The translations under genes and the position numbers were made by a program. The notes under the pieces are model-generated. The model had not been told where the DNA came from and ran no database searches. It saw only the letters and a list, made by a program, of their open reading frames with translations. From an uncultured Granulosicoccaceae bacterium (GTDB lineage Bacteria; Pseudomonadota; Gammaproteobacteria; CALCKW01): DNA of 5,246 nt. Where the stretch lies: NCBI GenBank assembly GCA_937941555.1, contig CALDHJ010000295.1, positions 1 to 5,246 of the forward strand, written 5' to 3'. Position 1 is the first letter of the stretch; the number at the start of each line of letters is the position of its first letter. Below are positions 1 through 5,246 of this stretch, piece by piece.

Positions 1-516
1 GGCGTTCTGCTCGCCAAGGACATCCTGAAAGTGGTCGCCGCCAACACCGACTTCGTGCTGCAGGATCACCTGCGCAAAGCCGCCCTGACACCCGAGAGCA
101 AGCGCCTCAACGTCTTGCTGCGCGACTTTCGCAACAACCGCAGCCACATGGCCATCGTCATCGACGAGTACGGCGGCGTGGCGGGCTTGGTGACCATCGA
201 AGACGTGCTCGAGCAGATCGTCGGTGATATCGACGATGAACACGACACCGAAGAAGACGCCAACATCCGCGAAAACGGGCAACAGCAATACGCTGTTCAG
301 GCCCTGACACCGATCGAAGACGTGAATGAAGTGCTGGGCATGGACTTCTCCGATGAGGAATTCGACACGATTGGCGGTTTGGTGACCCACGCCTTTGGCC
401 GGGTCCCGGAAGCCGGCGAATCGGTCGCCCTCGAAGGGTGGGAGTTCAGCGTGGTGTCCGCTGACAAGCGGCGTATTGAAGCGCTGTCTGTCGTGCCGGT
501 GGCGCAAGCCAGCTGA
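1..516 (+). CDS. corC: CorC/YbeX-family CBS-domain protein, 3' part
   Basis: This is the C-terminal 171 residues of a CorC-type protein. The reading frame is open from the first base, so the true start lies upstream; the GTG at 31 is internal. Family members are about 290 residues, so roughly 120 are missing. The second CBS (nucleotide-binding) domain is seen at visible residues 48-77, with the hallmark run AIVIDEYGGVAGLVTIEDVL followed by an acidic stretch. A CorC_HlyC transporter-associated domain covers about 97-167, including FDTIGGLVTHAFGRVPEAGE. The family is linked to magnesium/cobalt efflux, and E. coli YbeX also to ribosome-related phenotypes. The cut prevents telling whether a membrane DUF21 domain is present; the E. 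coli-type protein next to lnt lacks one. lnt follows after 38 nt on the same strand, as in ybeX-lnt, so co-transcription is likely. Family assignment is firm; the transport role is inferred. Confidence 0.93.
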   Translation, partial: GVLLAKDILKVVAANTDFVLQDHLRKAALTPESKRLNVLLRDFRNNRSHMAIVIDEYGGVAGLVTIEDVLEQIVGDIDDEHDTEEDANIRENGQQQYAVQALTPIEDVNEVLGMDFSDEEFDTIGGLVTHAFGRVPEAGESVALEGWEFSVVSADKRRIEALSVVPVAQAS

Positions 517-533
517 TCGACGCGCTGCAACCC

Positions 534-539
534 GAGGGG
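534..539 (+). promoter_or_regulatory. Candidate Shine-Dalgarno for lnt
   Basis: GAGGGG lies in the corC-lnt gap and is the only purine-rich SD-like site before lnt. It sits 15 nt before the ATG at 555, longer than usual. No comparable site precedes the alternative in-frame starts GTG 585 or ATG 627, which favours 555. The long spacing keeps the start call open. Confidence 0.4.
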
Positions 540-554
540 TGATGGCGTGTCACA

Positions 555-2114
555 ATGGCGCCCATCCTCCAACCCGCACAGCCCGTGATCATTTTCCCCG
601 GACCGACCTCCCGTTGGCGTGACCTGATGGCGCTTGCCGCCGGTGCGATCTACCCGCTCGGCTTTGCGCCGCTCGGATGGCGCGCCGCGGTGTTGTTGTC
701 GTTGATCGTGTTCTGGTGGAGCCTCGGGCAGCTTTCCCCGCGTCGTGCACTGTGGCGAGGCTACGCGTTCGGGTTGGGGCTTTTCGGTGTCGGTGTTGCG
801 TGGGTCTACGAAAGCCTGCACTACTTTGGCGAGGCGATCGCCGCTGTGGCGCTGCTCGGCACGGTGGGCTTTGTCGCGGTGGCGGCGCTCTACACGGCGC
901 TGTTTGCGTGGCTCTGGGTGCGTTTTTTTGCCGGGCGCCTCTCGCCAATCGGCACCGCCGTGGCACTGCCGGTGTTGTGGGTCGTGATCGAGTGGTTCCG
1001 GGGTTGGTTTTTGGGCGGGTTTCCCTGGCTCGTCAGCGGGTACGCGTCCCTCGACACACCGATTGCGCCGTTCGCGACGCTCGGTGGCGTCTACTTCAAC
1101 AGCCTCTTGGTGGCGTTGATCGCCTCGAGTCTCCGGTTACTTTTCATGCAGGTGCGCACGGCGTCGGTGGCCTTTGTGCTGGTGCTCTTCGCGTTCATTG
1201 GCGGCGGTGGCGGCGCACTGCGTGCGGTTGATTTCACCCAGATCCACGGCGAGCCATTGCGCGTGCGCATGGTGCAGGGGAACATCGAACAGGGCATCAA
1301 ATTCGACCCCGACAACCTCGTGCCGTCGCTCGAGCGCTACATGGCGTTGTCGGAGCAGGGCGAGACCGACTACGACCTGTTGATCTGGCCCGAGACGGCA
1401 GTGCCGGCCTTTTACGAGCAGGTCGAGCCCGTTATCGGTGACTACCGTGACGCCTTGAAATTGCGCGGTGTCGACTGGCTGATCGGCGGCTTTTCATTCG
1501 AATGGGACAGCCGACAGGTCTTCAACGCGGTGCGGCTGATCACCGACGACGAACCCGCGGAATACCGCAAGCACCACCTGGTGCCCTTTGGGGAATACCT
1601 GCCATTCCGCGGAGTACTCGATGTGCTCTCGGCGATCATCGCGGTGCCGATGTCTGATATTTCTGCCGGTGTGGCCAACCCGCAGCCGATCGATCTCGGC
1701 GGTGTCAAGGTTGCCATGTCAATCTGCTACGAAGACGCCTTCGGTGAAGAGGTCATTCGCCAATTGCCGGATGCCCACTTGCTGGTGAACGTAAGCAACG
1801 ATGCCTGGTTCGGTGACAGTTGGGCACCGGCACAGCACCAGGAAATCGCGCGGATGCGCACGATCGAGACTGGCAGGCCGCAGCTGCGTGCCACCAACAC
1901 CGGCATCAGTGCGCTTATGGACCACCACGGCGATGTCGTGCAGTTCGGTCCGTCTTTTGTCGAGGCGGTCCTCGATGTCACCGTGCAGCCGCGTCGGGGC
2001 ACGACGCCCTACGTGCGATGGGGCAATCCGCCAGTGGTGATTGTGCTGCTGGTCACGCTTGCGGTTTTCACGGCATTGTCGCGAAGGCGTCAGTTGCCCT
2101 ATACTCGCGTCTGA
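555..2114 (+). CDS. lnt: Apolipoprotein N-acyltransferase
   Basis: Lnt is an inner-membrane enzyme that moves an acyl chain from a phospholipid to the N-terminal cysteine of diacylglyceryl lipoproteins, the last step of lipoprotein maturation. The product is 519 residues (E. coli 512). Hydrophobic segments fill about residues 22-60, 71-91, 95-126, 131-150, 176-197 and 203-218, and one C-terminal helix spans 493-508. The nitrilase domain covers about 235-480. By alignment from memory, the catalytic triad is Glu280 (in LIWPETAVP), Lys339 (in YRKHHLVPFGEYLPF) and Cys391 (in ICYED). The supporting glutamates are Glu347 and Glu393. The signature SNDAWFGDSWAP and the RATNTGISA motif are intact. An in-frame TGA at 540-542 makes ATG 555 the first possible start. 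GTG 585 would give a leader closer in length to E. coli, and ATG 627 begins at the first helix. A Gly5 run (216-220) ends the last N-terminal helix. It is probably expressed with corC. Confidence 0.97.
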   Translation: MAPILQPAQPVIIFPGPTSRWRDLMALAAGAIYPLGFAPLGWRAAVLLSLIVFWWSLGQLSPRRALWRGYAFGLGLFGVGVAWVYESLHYFGEAIAAVALLGTVGFVAVAALYTALFAWLWVRFFAGRLSPIGTAVALPVLWVVIEWFRGWFLGGFPWLVSGYASLDTPIAPFATLGGVYFNSLLVALIASSLRLLFMQVRTASVAFVLVLFAFIGGGGGALRAVDFTQIHGEPLRVRMVQGNIEQGIKFDPDNLVPSLERYMALSEQGETDYDLLIWPETAVPAFYEQVEPVIGDYRDALKLRGVDWLIGGFSFEWDSRQVFNAVRLITDDEPAEYRKHHLVPFGEYLPFRGVLDVLSAIIAVPMSDISAGVANPQPIDLGGVKVAMSICYEDAFGEEVIRQLPDAHLLVNVSNDAWFGDSWAPAQHQEIARMRTIETGRPQLRATNTGISALMDHHGDVVQFGPSFVEAVLDVTVQPRRGTTPYVRWGNPPVVIVLLVTLAVFTALSRRRQLPYTRV

Positions 2115-2124
2115 CGTTGTTGTC

Positions 2125-2253
2125 CTCTGATTGAGCTCCAGGTGGATGCGAGACAAGGCGGCGTCGGAGCAAAAAGCGCAGTTTACGTTGGGTAAATGAG
2201 CATTTTTGATTCGAGGCCAACGCAGTATCGCGCCGCATGGGGCTCCATCAGAG
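2125..2253. repeat. Imperfect palindromic intergenic repeat element
   Basis: The two ends are inverted copies. Positions 2125-2140 pair with 2238-2253 at 14 Watson-Crick positions plus one G-T, with one mismatch. The symmetry continues inward: GCGTCGG (2161-2167) faces CCAACGC (2217-2223) with one mismatch, CAAAAA (2170-2175) faces TTTTTG (2203-2208), and the centre (2176-2201) forms its own hairpin with loop GTTGG (2187-2191). The whole 129 bp can thus fold into one long interrupted stem. It encodes no protein. I see no clear target-site duplication: the bases outside are GTTGTTGTC on the left and AATGACACA on the right. The layout fits a dispersed palindromic intergenic repeat or a small non-autonomous element (MITE-like). 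The core phrase GAGACAAGGCG recalls, from memory only, repeats of marine gammaproteobacteria. One copy is visible here, so repetition in the genome is inferred. Confidence 0.65.
2176..2208. terminator. Possible intrinsic terminator within the repeat
   Basis: A hairpin pairs 2176-2186 with 2192-2201 around the loop GTTGG. A G·A mismatch (2178·2199) and a bulged G2181 interrupt the stem. ATTTTTG follows directly, and CAAAAA precedes it, so the structure could stop transcription in both directions. It starts 61 nt past the lnt stop and would suit the end of the corC-lnt unit. The stem is only moderately GC-rich, so strength is uncertain. It may simply be the centre of the palindromic repeat. Confidence 0.35.
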
Positions 2254-2263
2254 AATGACACAG

Positions 2264-2344
2264 TCCTGCAGGGAGAGAGCTCGCAGTGCGAGCCGCCGAA
2301 GGCGCAACCCGCCCGGAAACGCTCAGGCACCCGGACCTGCAGGA
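2264..2344 (+). promoter_or_regulatory. Glycine riboswitch aptamer 1
   Basis: P1 is a 7-bp perfect stem, TCCTGCA (2264-2270) with TGCAGGA (2338-2344). P2 is GCTCGC (2279-2284) with GCGAGC (2288-2293). The core GCCGAAGGCGCAA (2295-2307) and GGAAACGCTCAGGCA (2315-2329) are well conserved. P3a is GCG (2302-2304) with CGC (2320-2322), where the family usually shows GAG with CUC. P3b is almost absent: only CC (2309-2310) with GG (2315-2316). Confidence 0.9.
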
Positions 2345-2352
2345 ACAGTCAA

Positions 2353-2432
2353 CTCTGGAGAGTGGCGCGGATGCGCCCGCCAACGGGGTAAGGCCGAGCT
2401 CTCGGCTCAATCTCTCAGGTAACCGGACAGAG
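2353..2432 (+). promoter_or_regulatory. Glycine riboswitch aptamer 2
   Basis: P1 is CTCTG (2353-2357) with CAGAG (2428-2432). P2 is GGCGC (2364-2368) with GCGCC (2373-2377) around GGAT. P3b is GCCGA (2393-2397) with TCGGC (2402-2406) around GCTC, which is longer than in aptamer 1. The core runs AACGGGGTAAG (2382-2392) and AATCTCTCAGGTA (2409-2421). The 3' strand of P1 runs straight into the spacer before gcvT, so this aptamer is the one positioned to affect expression. Confidence 0.9.
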
Positions 2433-2470
2433 GGGCGAATTGGTGCGCAGTTTTTGCGTGCATTCACCCT
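2431..2470 (+). promoter_or_regulatory. Possible expression-platform hairpin
   Basis: AGGG (2431-2434) can pair with CCCT (2467-2470), GAAT (2437-2440) with ATTC (2462-2465), and GCGC (2445-2448) with GTGC (2458-2461, one G-U). The loop is a 9-nt T-rich segment. The first two bases belong to the 3' strand of aptamer 2 P1 (2428-2432), so the full hairpin and a complete P1 cannot coexist. The T5 run lies in the loop, not after a stem, so this is not a standard terminator. It ends 18 nt before the gcvT start codon. Confidence 0.35.
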
Positions 2471-2477
2471 TTACGGC

Positions 2478-2482
2478 CGGAA
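2478..2482 (+). promoter_or_regulatory. Weak ribosome binding site of gcvT
   Basis: CGGAA ends 6 nt before the ATG at 2489 and is the only SD-like site near it. A weak site would leave room for riboswitch-dependent control of initiation. The start is fixed mainly by protein alignment: PLYEQH at residues 6-11 matches the family N-terminus. Confidence 0.4.
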
Positions 2483-2488
2483 ATCTCG

Positions 2489-3598
2489 ATGCCCCAACGA
2501 ACCCCCCTCTACGAACAGCACGTCGATGCTGGTGGCAAAGTGGTCGACTTCGCCGGCTGGGAACTGCCCATCAACTACGGCTCTCAGGTCGATGAACACC
2601 ACCGGGTGCGCCGGGATGCCGGCATGTTCGATGTGTCGCACATGGCGCACACTGTCGTCACTGGCGGCGACGCGACGGCTTTCCTGCGCCGGTTGTTGGC
2701 CAACGATGTCGCCAAGCTCGCAACGGATGGTCGGGCGCTCTACAGCTGCATGCTCAACGAACAGGGCGGCGTGATCGACGACCTGATCGTCTACCGATTC
2801 GCCGACAACCAATACCGCGTGATCAGCAATGCCGCGACGCGCGAGAAAGACCTCGCCTGGATGCGGTCGGTGGCAGAGGGCAGCGATGTCGATCTGGCGC
2901 CTGTGCCGGGTCTCGCCATGCTCGCCATACAGGGCCCGCAGGCGGTCGAGAAGACCCTCTCGACCCTGTCATCTGCGCTGGCTACAGGCGGACGCGCGCT
3001 TGCACGCTTTCAGGCATTCGATGGTGAGGACGGTTTCATCGCGCGCACCGGCTACACCGGTGAAGACGGGTTCGAGCTGGCGGTGCCAGCGGCGAGTGCC
3101 GCCGATACCTGGCAGCGCTTGCGCGAGGCGGGTGTGGCGCCTGCTGGTCTCGGCGCACGCGACAGCCTGCGCCTGGAGGCCGGTATGGCACTCTACGGCA
3201 ATGACCTCGACGACAGCGTGTCGCCGCTCGAATCCAAGCTCGCCTGGACAGTTGATTTTCGCGATACGGCGCGGGACTTCATCGGTCGCCCGATGCTCGA
3301 GACGCAGCGCCGAGACGGTGTGAGCCGCCAGTTGGTCGGCCTGGTGCTCGACGCGCGTGGCGTCCTGCGCGGACACCAGGGCATTTTTCACGGCGACCGC
3401 CAGATCGGTGAGATCACCAGTGGCGGATTTTCCCCAACAACCGGCTGTTCCATCGCGCTAGCGCGGCTTGAACACCCGTGCCCGGACGGCTTGACCGTCG
3501 ACATGCGAGGCCGTCAGTTGCCCGTCAACGTTGTGCCTTTTCCCTTTGTCAAAAATGGCAAATCGACACTGAACCAGAACGAGGAATCTTCGACATGA
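2489..3598 (+). CDS. gcvT: Glycine cleavage system T protein (aminomethyltransferase)
   Basis: GcvT takes the aminomethyl group carried on the lipoyl arm of GcvH and, with tetrahydrofolate, yields 5,10-methylene-THF and ammonia. It is cytoplasmic. The product is 369 residues (E. coli 364). It aligns throughout from memory: TPLYEQH at 5-11, the stretch around [12 protein letters not shown] at 30-41, AGMFDVSHM at 44-52, and [10 protein letters not shown] at 93-102, which holds the catalytic Asp region (Asp97/Asp98). [11 protein letters not shown] (186-196), [14 protein letters not shown] (220-233) and the C-terminal domain motif [18 protein letters not shown] (309-326) are also intact. The tail after NGK (356-358) is 11 residues, mostly polar, and longer than in E. 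coli. Its codons include the gcvH ribosome binding site. It is the first gene of the operon behind the glycine riboswitch and overlaps gcvH by 4 nt. Confidence 0.98.
   Translation: MPQRTPLYEQHVDAGGKVVDFAGWELPINYGSQVDEHHRVRRDAGMFDVSHMAHTVVTGGDATAFLRRLLANDVAKLATDGRALYSCMLNEQGGVIDDLIVYRFADNQYRVISNAATREKDLAWMRSVAEGSDVDLAPVPGLAMLAIQGPQAVEKTLSTLSSALATGGRALARFQAFDGEDGFIARTGYTGEDGFELAVPAASAADTWQRLREAGVAPAGLGARDSLRLEAGMALYGNDLDDSVSPLESKLAWTVDFRDTARDFIGRPMLETQRRDGVSRQLVGLVLDARGVLRGHQGIFHGDRQIGEITSGGFSPTTGCSIALARLEHPCPDGLTVDMRGRQLPVNVVPFPFVKNGKSTLNQNEESST
3581..3585 (+). promoter_or_regulatory. Shine-Dalgarno of gcvH inside gcvT
   Basis: GAGGA lies 9 nt before the gcvH ATG, within the last codons of gcvT. 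It is the clearest SD in the operon and supports the start at 3595 and independent re-initiation of gcvH. Confidence 0.7.
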
Positions 3599-3972
3599 AC
3601 CTGCCGAACGAATTGAAGTACGCAGCAAGTCACGAGTGGTGCAAAGTGGAAGAGGGCCGTGCCACGTGCGGTATCAGCGACTATGCCCAGGACCAATTGG
3701 GCGACGTAGTCTTTGTCGAAGTGCCCGACGTCGGACGCGAGGTTGCAGCCGGTGAAGCCATCGCCGTCGTCGAATCGGTCAAGTCGGCGTCCGACATCTA
3801 CGCGCCTGTCAGTGGCACAGTTGTGGAAGTGAACACGGCGCTTGCCGACAGCCCGGAGCAGGTCAATGACTCTCCCTATGAAGCCGGTTGGCTGTTTGCC
3901 ATTGAGCCGAGTGACGCGTCGGAAGCCGATGCACTCATGGACGCCAGTGCCTATGAAGCGAGTATCAGCTGA
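3595..3972 (+). CDS. gcvH: Glycine cleavage system H protein (lipoyl carrier)
   Basis: GcvH is the small cytoplasmic carrier whose lipoyl-lysine arm shuttles the aminomethyl group from P to T protein and is reoxidised by the L protein. The product is 125 residues (E. coli 129). The lipoyl domain is complete: YAASHEW at 9-15, [19 protein letters not shown] at 26-44, and the attachment motif [16 protein letters not shown] at 59-74, with Lys63 as the expected lipoylation site. The C-terminal motif [10 protein letters not shown] (91-100) is also typical. Its start overlaps the gcvT stop (ATGA, 4 nt) and its stop overlaps the gcvP start by one base (TGATG), which indicates translational coupling. 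Lipoylation enzymes are not in this window. Confidence 0.98.
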   Translation: MNLPNELKYAASHEWCKVEEGRATCGISDYAQDQLGDVVFVEVPDVGREVAAGEAIAVVESVKSASDIYAPVSGTVVEVNTALADSPEQVNDSPYEAGWLFAIEPSDASEADALMDASAYEASIS

Positions 3973-5246
3973 TGAGCGAGTCGACGTCCCCGTTCCTGCG
4001 GCGACACATCGGTCCGAACGAGGCCGATCAGCGAGCCATGCTTGCAAAGCTGGGTGTCGCAAGCCTCGGTGAACTGATCGATCAGATCGTGCCGGCGTCG
4101 ATTCGCCGCAAAGACACGATGGACCTGCCTGCGCCGCTGGACGAACACGCCGCCCTGGCGGAGCTCGCCGACAAGGCCTGTGGCAACGCCGTTGCGCGCA
4201 GTCTGATCGGACAAGGCTACTACGGCACCCATACGCCTCCGGTGATTGCGCGCAACGTCTTCGAGAATCCGGGTTGGTACACCGCCTACACGCCGTACCA
4301 GCCAGAGATTTCCCAAGGTCGGCTCGAAGTGCTGTTCTACTTCCAGACGCTTGTCACCGAACTGACCGGCCTCGATGTCGCTGGCGCATCCTTGCTCGAC
4401 GAGGCAACTGCGGCCGCCGAGGCAATGGCGCTTTGCCACCGTCAGGTGCGTGGCCGCAGCCGCTTCATGGTCTCCCGACACTGCCACCCGCAAACGCTCG
4501 ACGTCATCGCGACCCGCGCCGCACCACTCGACATCGAAGTGGTCACCTTCGACGACGATGCGTCCCCCGATTTCACCGATGCCTTTGCCGTCCTGCTGCA
4601 GTACCCGCGCTCAACCGGCGCGGTGGTCGATTGTGCCGCGCTCGTACGCGCCGCGCACGACGCTGGTGCCCTGGTTATCGCCGCAACGGACCTCTTGGCA
4701 CTCACGCTGCTGGCCCCGCCGGGGCAGTGGGGCGCCGACATCGCCGTCGGTAGCGCGCAGCGTTTCGGTGTGCCGCTGGGTTTCGGGGGACCGCATGCGG
4801 GCTTCCTCGCTGCGACTGACAAGCTCAAGCGCAACTTGCCCGGCCGCCTGGTCGGCCAGTCGATAGACGCCGCCGAGCGACCCGCCTACCGCCTGGCCCT
4901 GCAGACCCGCGAACAGCATATCCGCCGTGAGAAAGCGACCTCCAACATCTGCACCGCGCAGGCATTGCTCGCGATCATGGCGACCCTCTACGCCTGCTAT
5001 CACGGTTACGACGGTCTCAAGGCCATTGCCACCACCGTGGCTGCGCGCGCATCCAGTCTCGCAACGGCCCTTACCGGGCTTGGCTTGTCAGTTGTGGATG
5101 GCAATCGCTTCGATACCGTGGAAGTCTCGACCGACGAGGCGGCGACGGTGCTCGCCGCCGCCCGCGAGGCCGGCTTCAACTTGCGCGCACTCGACGTCGG
5201 TTTTGCCGTGTCGGTCGATGAGACGGTGACCACCGATGAGCTCAAT
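3972..5246 (+). CDS. gcvP: Glycine dehydrogenase (decarboxylating) P protein, 5' part
   Basis: GcvP is the PLP enzyme that decarboxylates glycine and passes the aminomethyl group to lipoyl-GcvH. The frame is open from ATG 3972 to the window end: 425 codons of an expected 950 or so. Family motifs appear in order: FLRRHIG at 8-14, [14 protein letters not shown] at 82-95, [20 protein letters not shown] at 98-117, [14 protein letters not shown] at 140-153, [19 protein letters not shown] at 260-278, and [20 protein letters not shown] at 312-331. These belong to the N-terminal half, so the PLP-binding lysine lies beyond the window. A single long gcvP is expected from the gammaproteobacterial context, but a split gcvPA/gcvPB cannot be strictly excluded. 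The start overlaps the gcvH stop by one base and has no strong SD, so coupled translation is likely. No frame break is seen. Confidence 0.97.
   Translation, partial: MSESTSPFLRRHIGPNEADQRAMLAKLGVASLGELIDQIVPASIRRKDTMDLPAPLDEHAALAELADKACGNAVARSLIGQGYYGTHTPPVIARNVFENPGWYTAYTPYQPEISQGRLEVLFYFQTLVTELTGLDVAGASLLDEATAAAEAMALCHRQVRGRSRFMVSRHCHPQTLDVIATRAAPLDIEVVTFDDDASPDFTDAFAVLLQYPRSTGAVVDCAALVRAAHDAGALVIAATDLLALTLLAPPGQWGADIAVGSAQRFGVPLGFGGPHAGFLAATDKLKRNLPGRLVGQSIDAAERPAYRLALQTREQHIRREKATSNICTAQALLAIMATLYACYHGYDGLKAIATTVAARASSLATALTGLGLSVVDGNRFDTVEVSTDEAATVLAAAREAGFNLRALDVGFAVSVDETVTTDELN

Larger units (their letters stand above)
2256..2435 (+). promoter_or_regulatory. Tandem glycine riboswitch upstream of gcvTHP
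   Basis: Two consecutive glycine aptamers (2264-2344 and 2353-2432) are joined by an 8-nt linker. Both carry the conserved core seen in this class: the GGAGAG or GGGAGAG entry, GCCGAAGG or its second-aptamer form AACGGGGTAA, the CTCAGG element, and the closing GGAC. The leader TGAC (2256-2259) is complementary to GTCA (2348-2351) in the linker, matching the known P0 leader-linker contact of tandem glycine riboswitches. The kink-turn itself cannot be confirmed by eye. In this class glycine binding generally turns on the cleavage operon downstream, and gcvT begins 53 nt later. No strong intrinsic terminator stands between the riboswitch and gcvT, so control of translation start is the likelier mode, but this is inference. 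Confidence 0.95.
2115..2488. other. Gene-free lnt-gcvT leader region
   Basis: This 374-nt gap holds no credible gene; the small ORFs crossing it match no protein I recognise and overlap conserved RNA structure. From left to right it contains 10 nt of spacer, a palindromic repeat (2125-2253), a tandem glycine riboswitch (about 2256-2435) and a spacer with a hairpin and a weak SD leading to gcvT. I found no convincing sigma-70 promoter. The best candidates, TTTACG at 2182 with TTTGAT at 2205 and TTTTTG at 2203 with AGTATC at 2224, are poor and lie inside the repeat. The start site for gcvT is therefore unresolved. Confidence 0.8.

Noticed and set aside
297..821. 174-codon minus-strand open frame opposite corC and lnt
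   Set aside because: It covers conserved CorC and Lnt coding sequence in antisense; the translation looks like low-complexity shadow sequence.
2125..2253. Integron attC site or CRISPR-like repeat
   Set aside because: There is no recognisable attC core at the ends, no integrase or cassette array, and no repeated direct units with spacers. A single palindromic element explains the symmetry.
1719..2330. 203-codon open frame on the minus strand across the lnt end and the leader region
   Set aside because: It lies opposite the conserved nitrilase domain of lnt, the repeat and part of the riboswitch. Its composition is that of a GC-rich shadow frame and it shows no recognisable domain.
2265..2343. 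The two CCTGCAGG copies as a repeated operator
   Set aside because: They are the two strands of aptamer 1 P1, which explains both their complementarity and their spacing.
2450..2456. T5 run after the riboswitch as an intrinsic terminator
   Set aside because: No strong GC-rich stem ends directly before it; only about 3 bp can form. The better hairpin places the T run in its loop.
2286..2774. 162-codon plus-strand frame running from the riboswitch into gcvT
   Set aside because: It reads through conserved riboswitch structure and overlaps gcvT in another frame. The gcvT frame has full-length family similarity, so this one is not a gene.
3514..4062. 182-codon minus-strand open frame opposite gcvT end, gcvH and gcvP start
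   Set aside because: It is fully antisense to three well-conserved genes and matches no family I recognise.

Overview
The window looks like chromosome from a GC-rich gammaproteobacterium. Four observations support this: corC sits directly upstream of lnt, as in the ybeX-lnt arrangement; the glycine cleavage genes run gcvT-gcvH-gcvP; gcvP begins like the long single-chain form; and a tandem glycine riboswitch precedes gcvT. The species cannot be named from this sequence. All genes are on the + strand, and both outer genes are cut by the window edges.

Layout. Positions 1-516 hold the 3' part of corC (CBS and CorC_HlyC domains). After a 38-nt gap, 555-2114 encodes a complete apolipoprotein N-acyltransferase (Lnt). 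Positions 2115-2488 have no gene but are dense with signals. An imperfect palindromic repeat lies at 2125-2253, with a terminator-like hairpin at its centre. A two-aptamer glycine riboswitch follows at about 2256-2435, then a possible expression-platform hairpin (2431-2470) and a weak ribosome binding site. gcvT (2489-3598), gcvH (3595-3972) and the first 425 codons of gcvP (3972 to the window end) form a tightly overlapping operon.

Function. corC and lnt belong to the cell-envelope/ion and lipoprotein-maturation side. gcvT, gcvH and gcvP encode the T, H and P proteins of the glycine cleavage system. P decarboxylates glycine and loads the aminomethyl group onto the lipoyl arm of H, and T transfers it to tetrahydrofolate with release of ammonia. 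The L protein (dihydrolipoamide dehydrogenase) is not in the window. The riboswitch makes the operon glycine-responsive at RNA level.

The coding content is conventional and I see no undescribed gene system. The parts most worth a second look are the palindromic repeat abutting the riboswitch, the compensated base change in aptamer 1, and the possible competing hairpin between aptamer 2 and the gcvT start.
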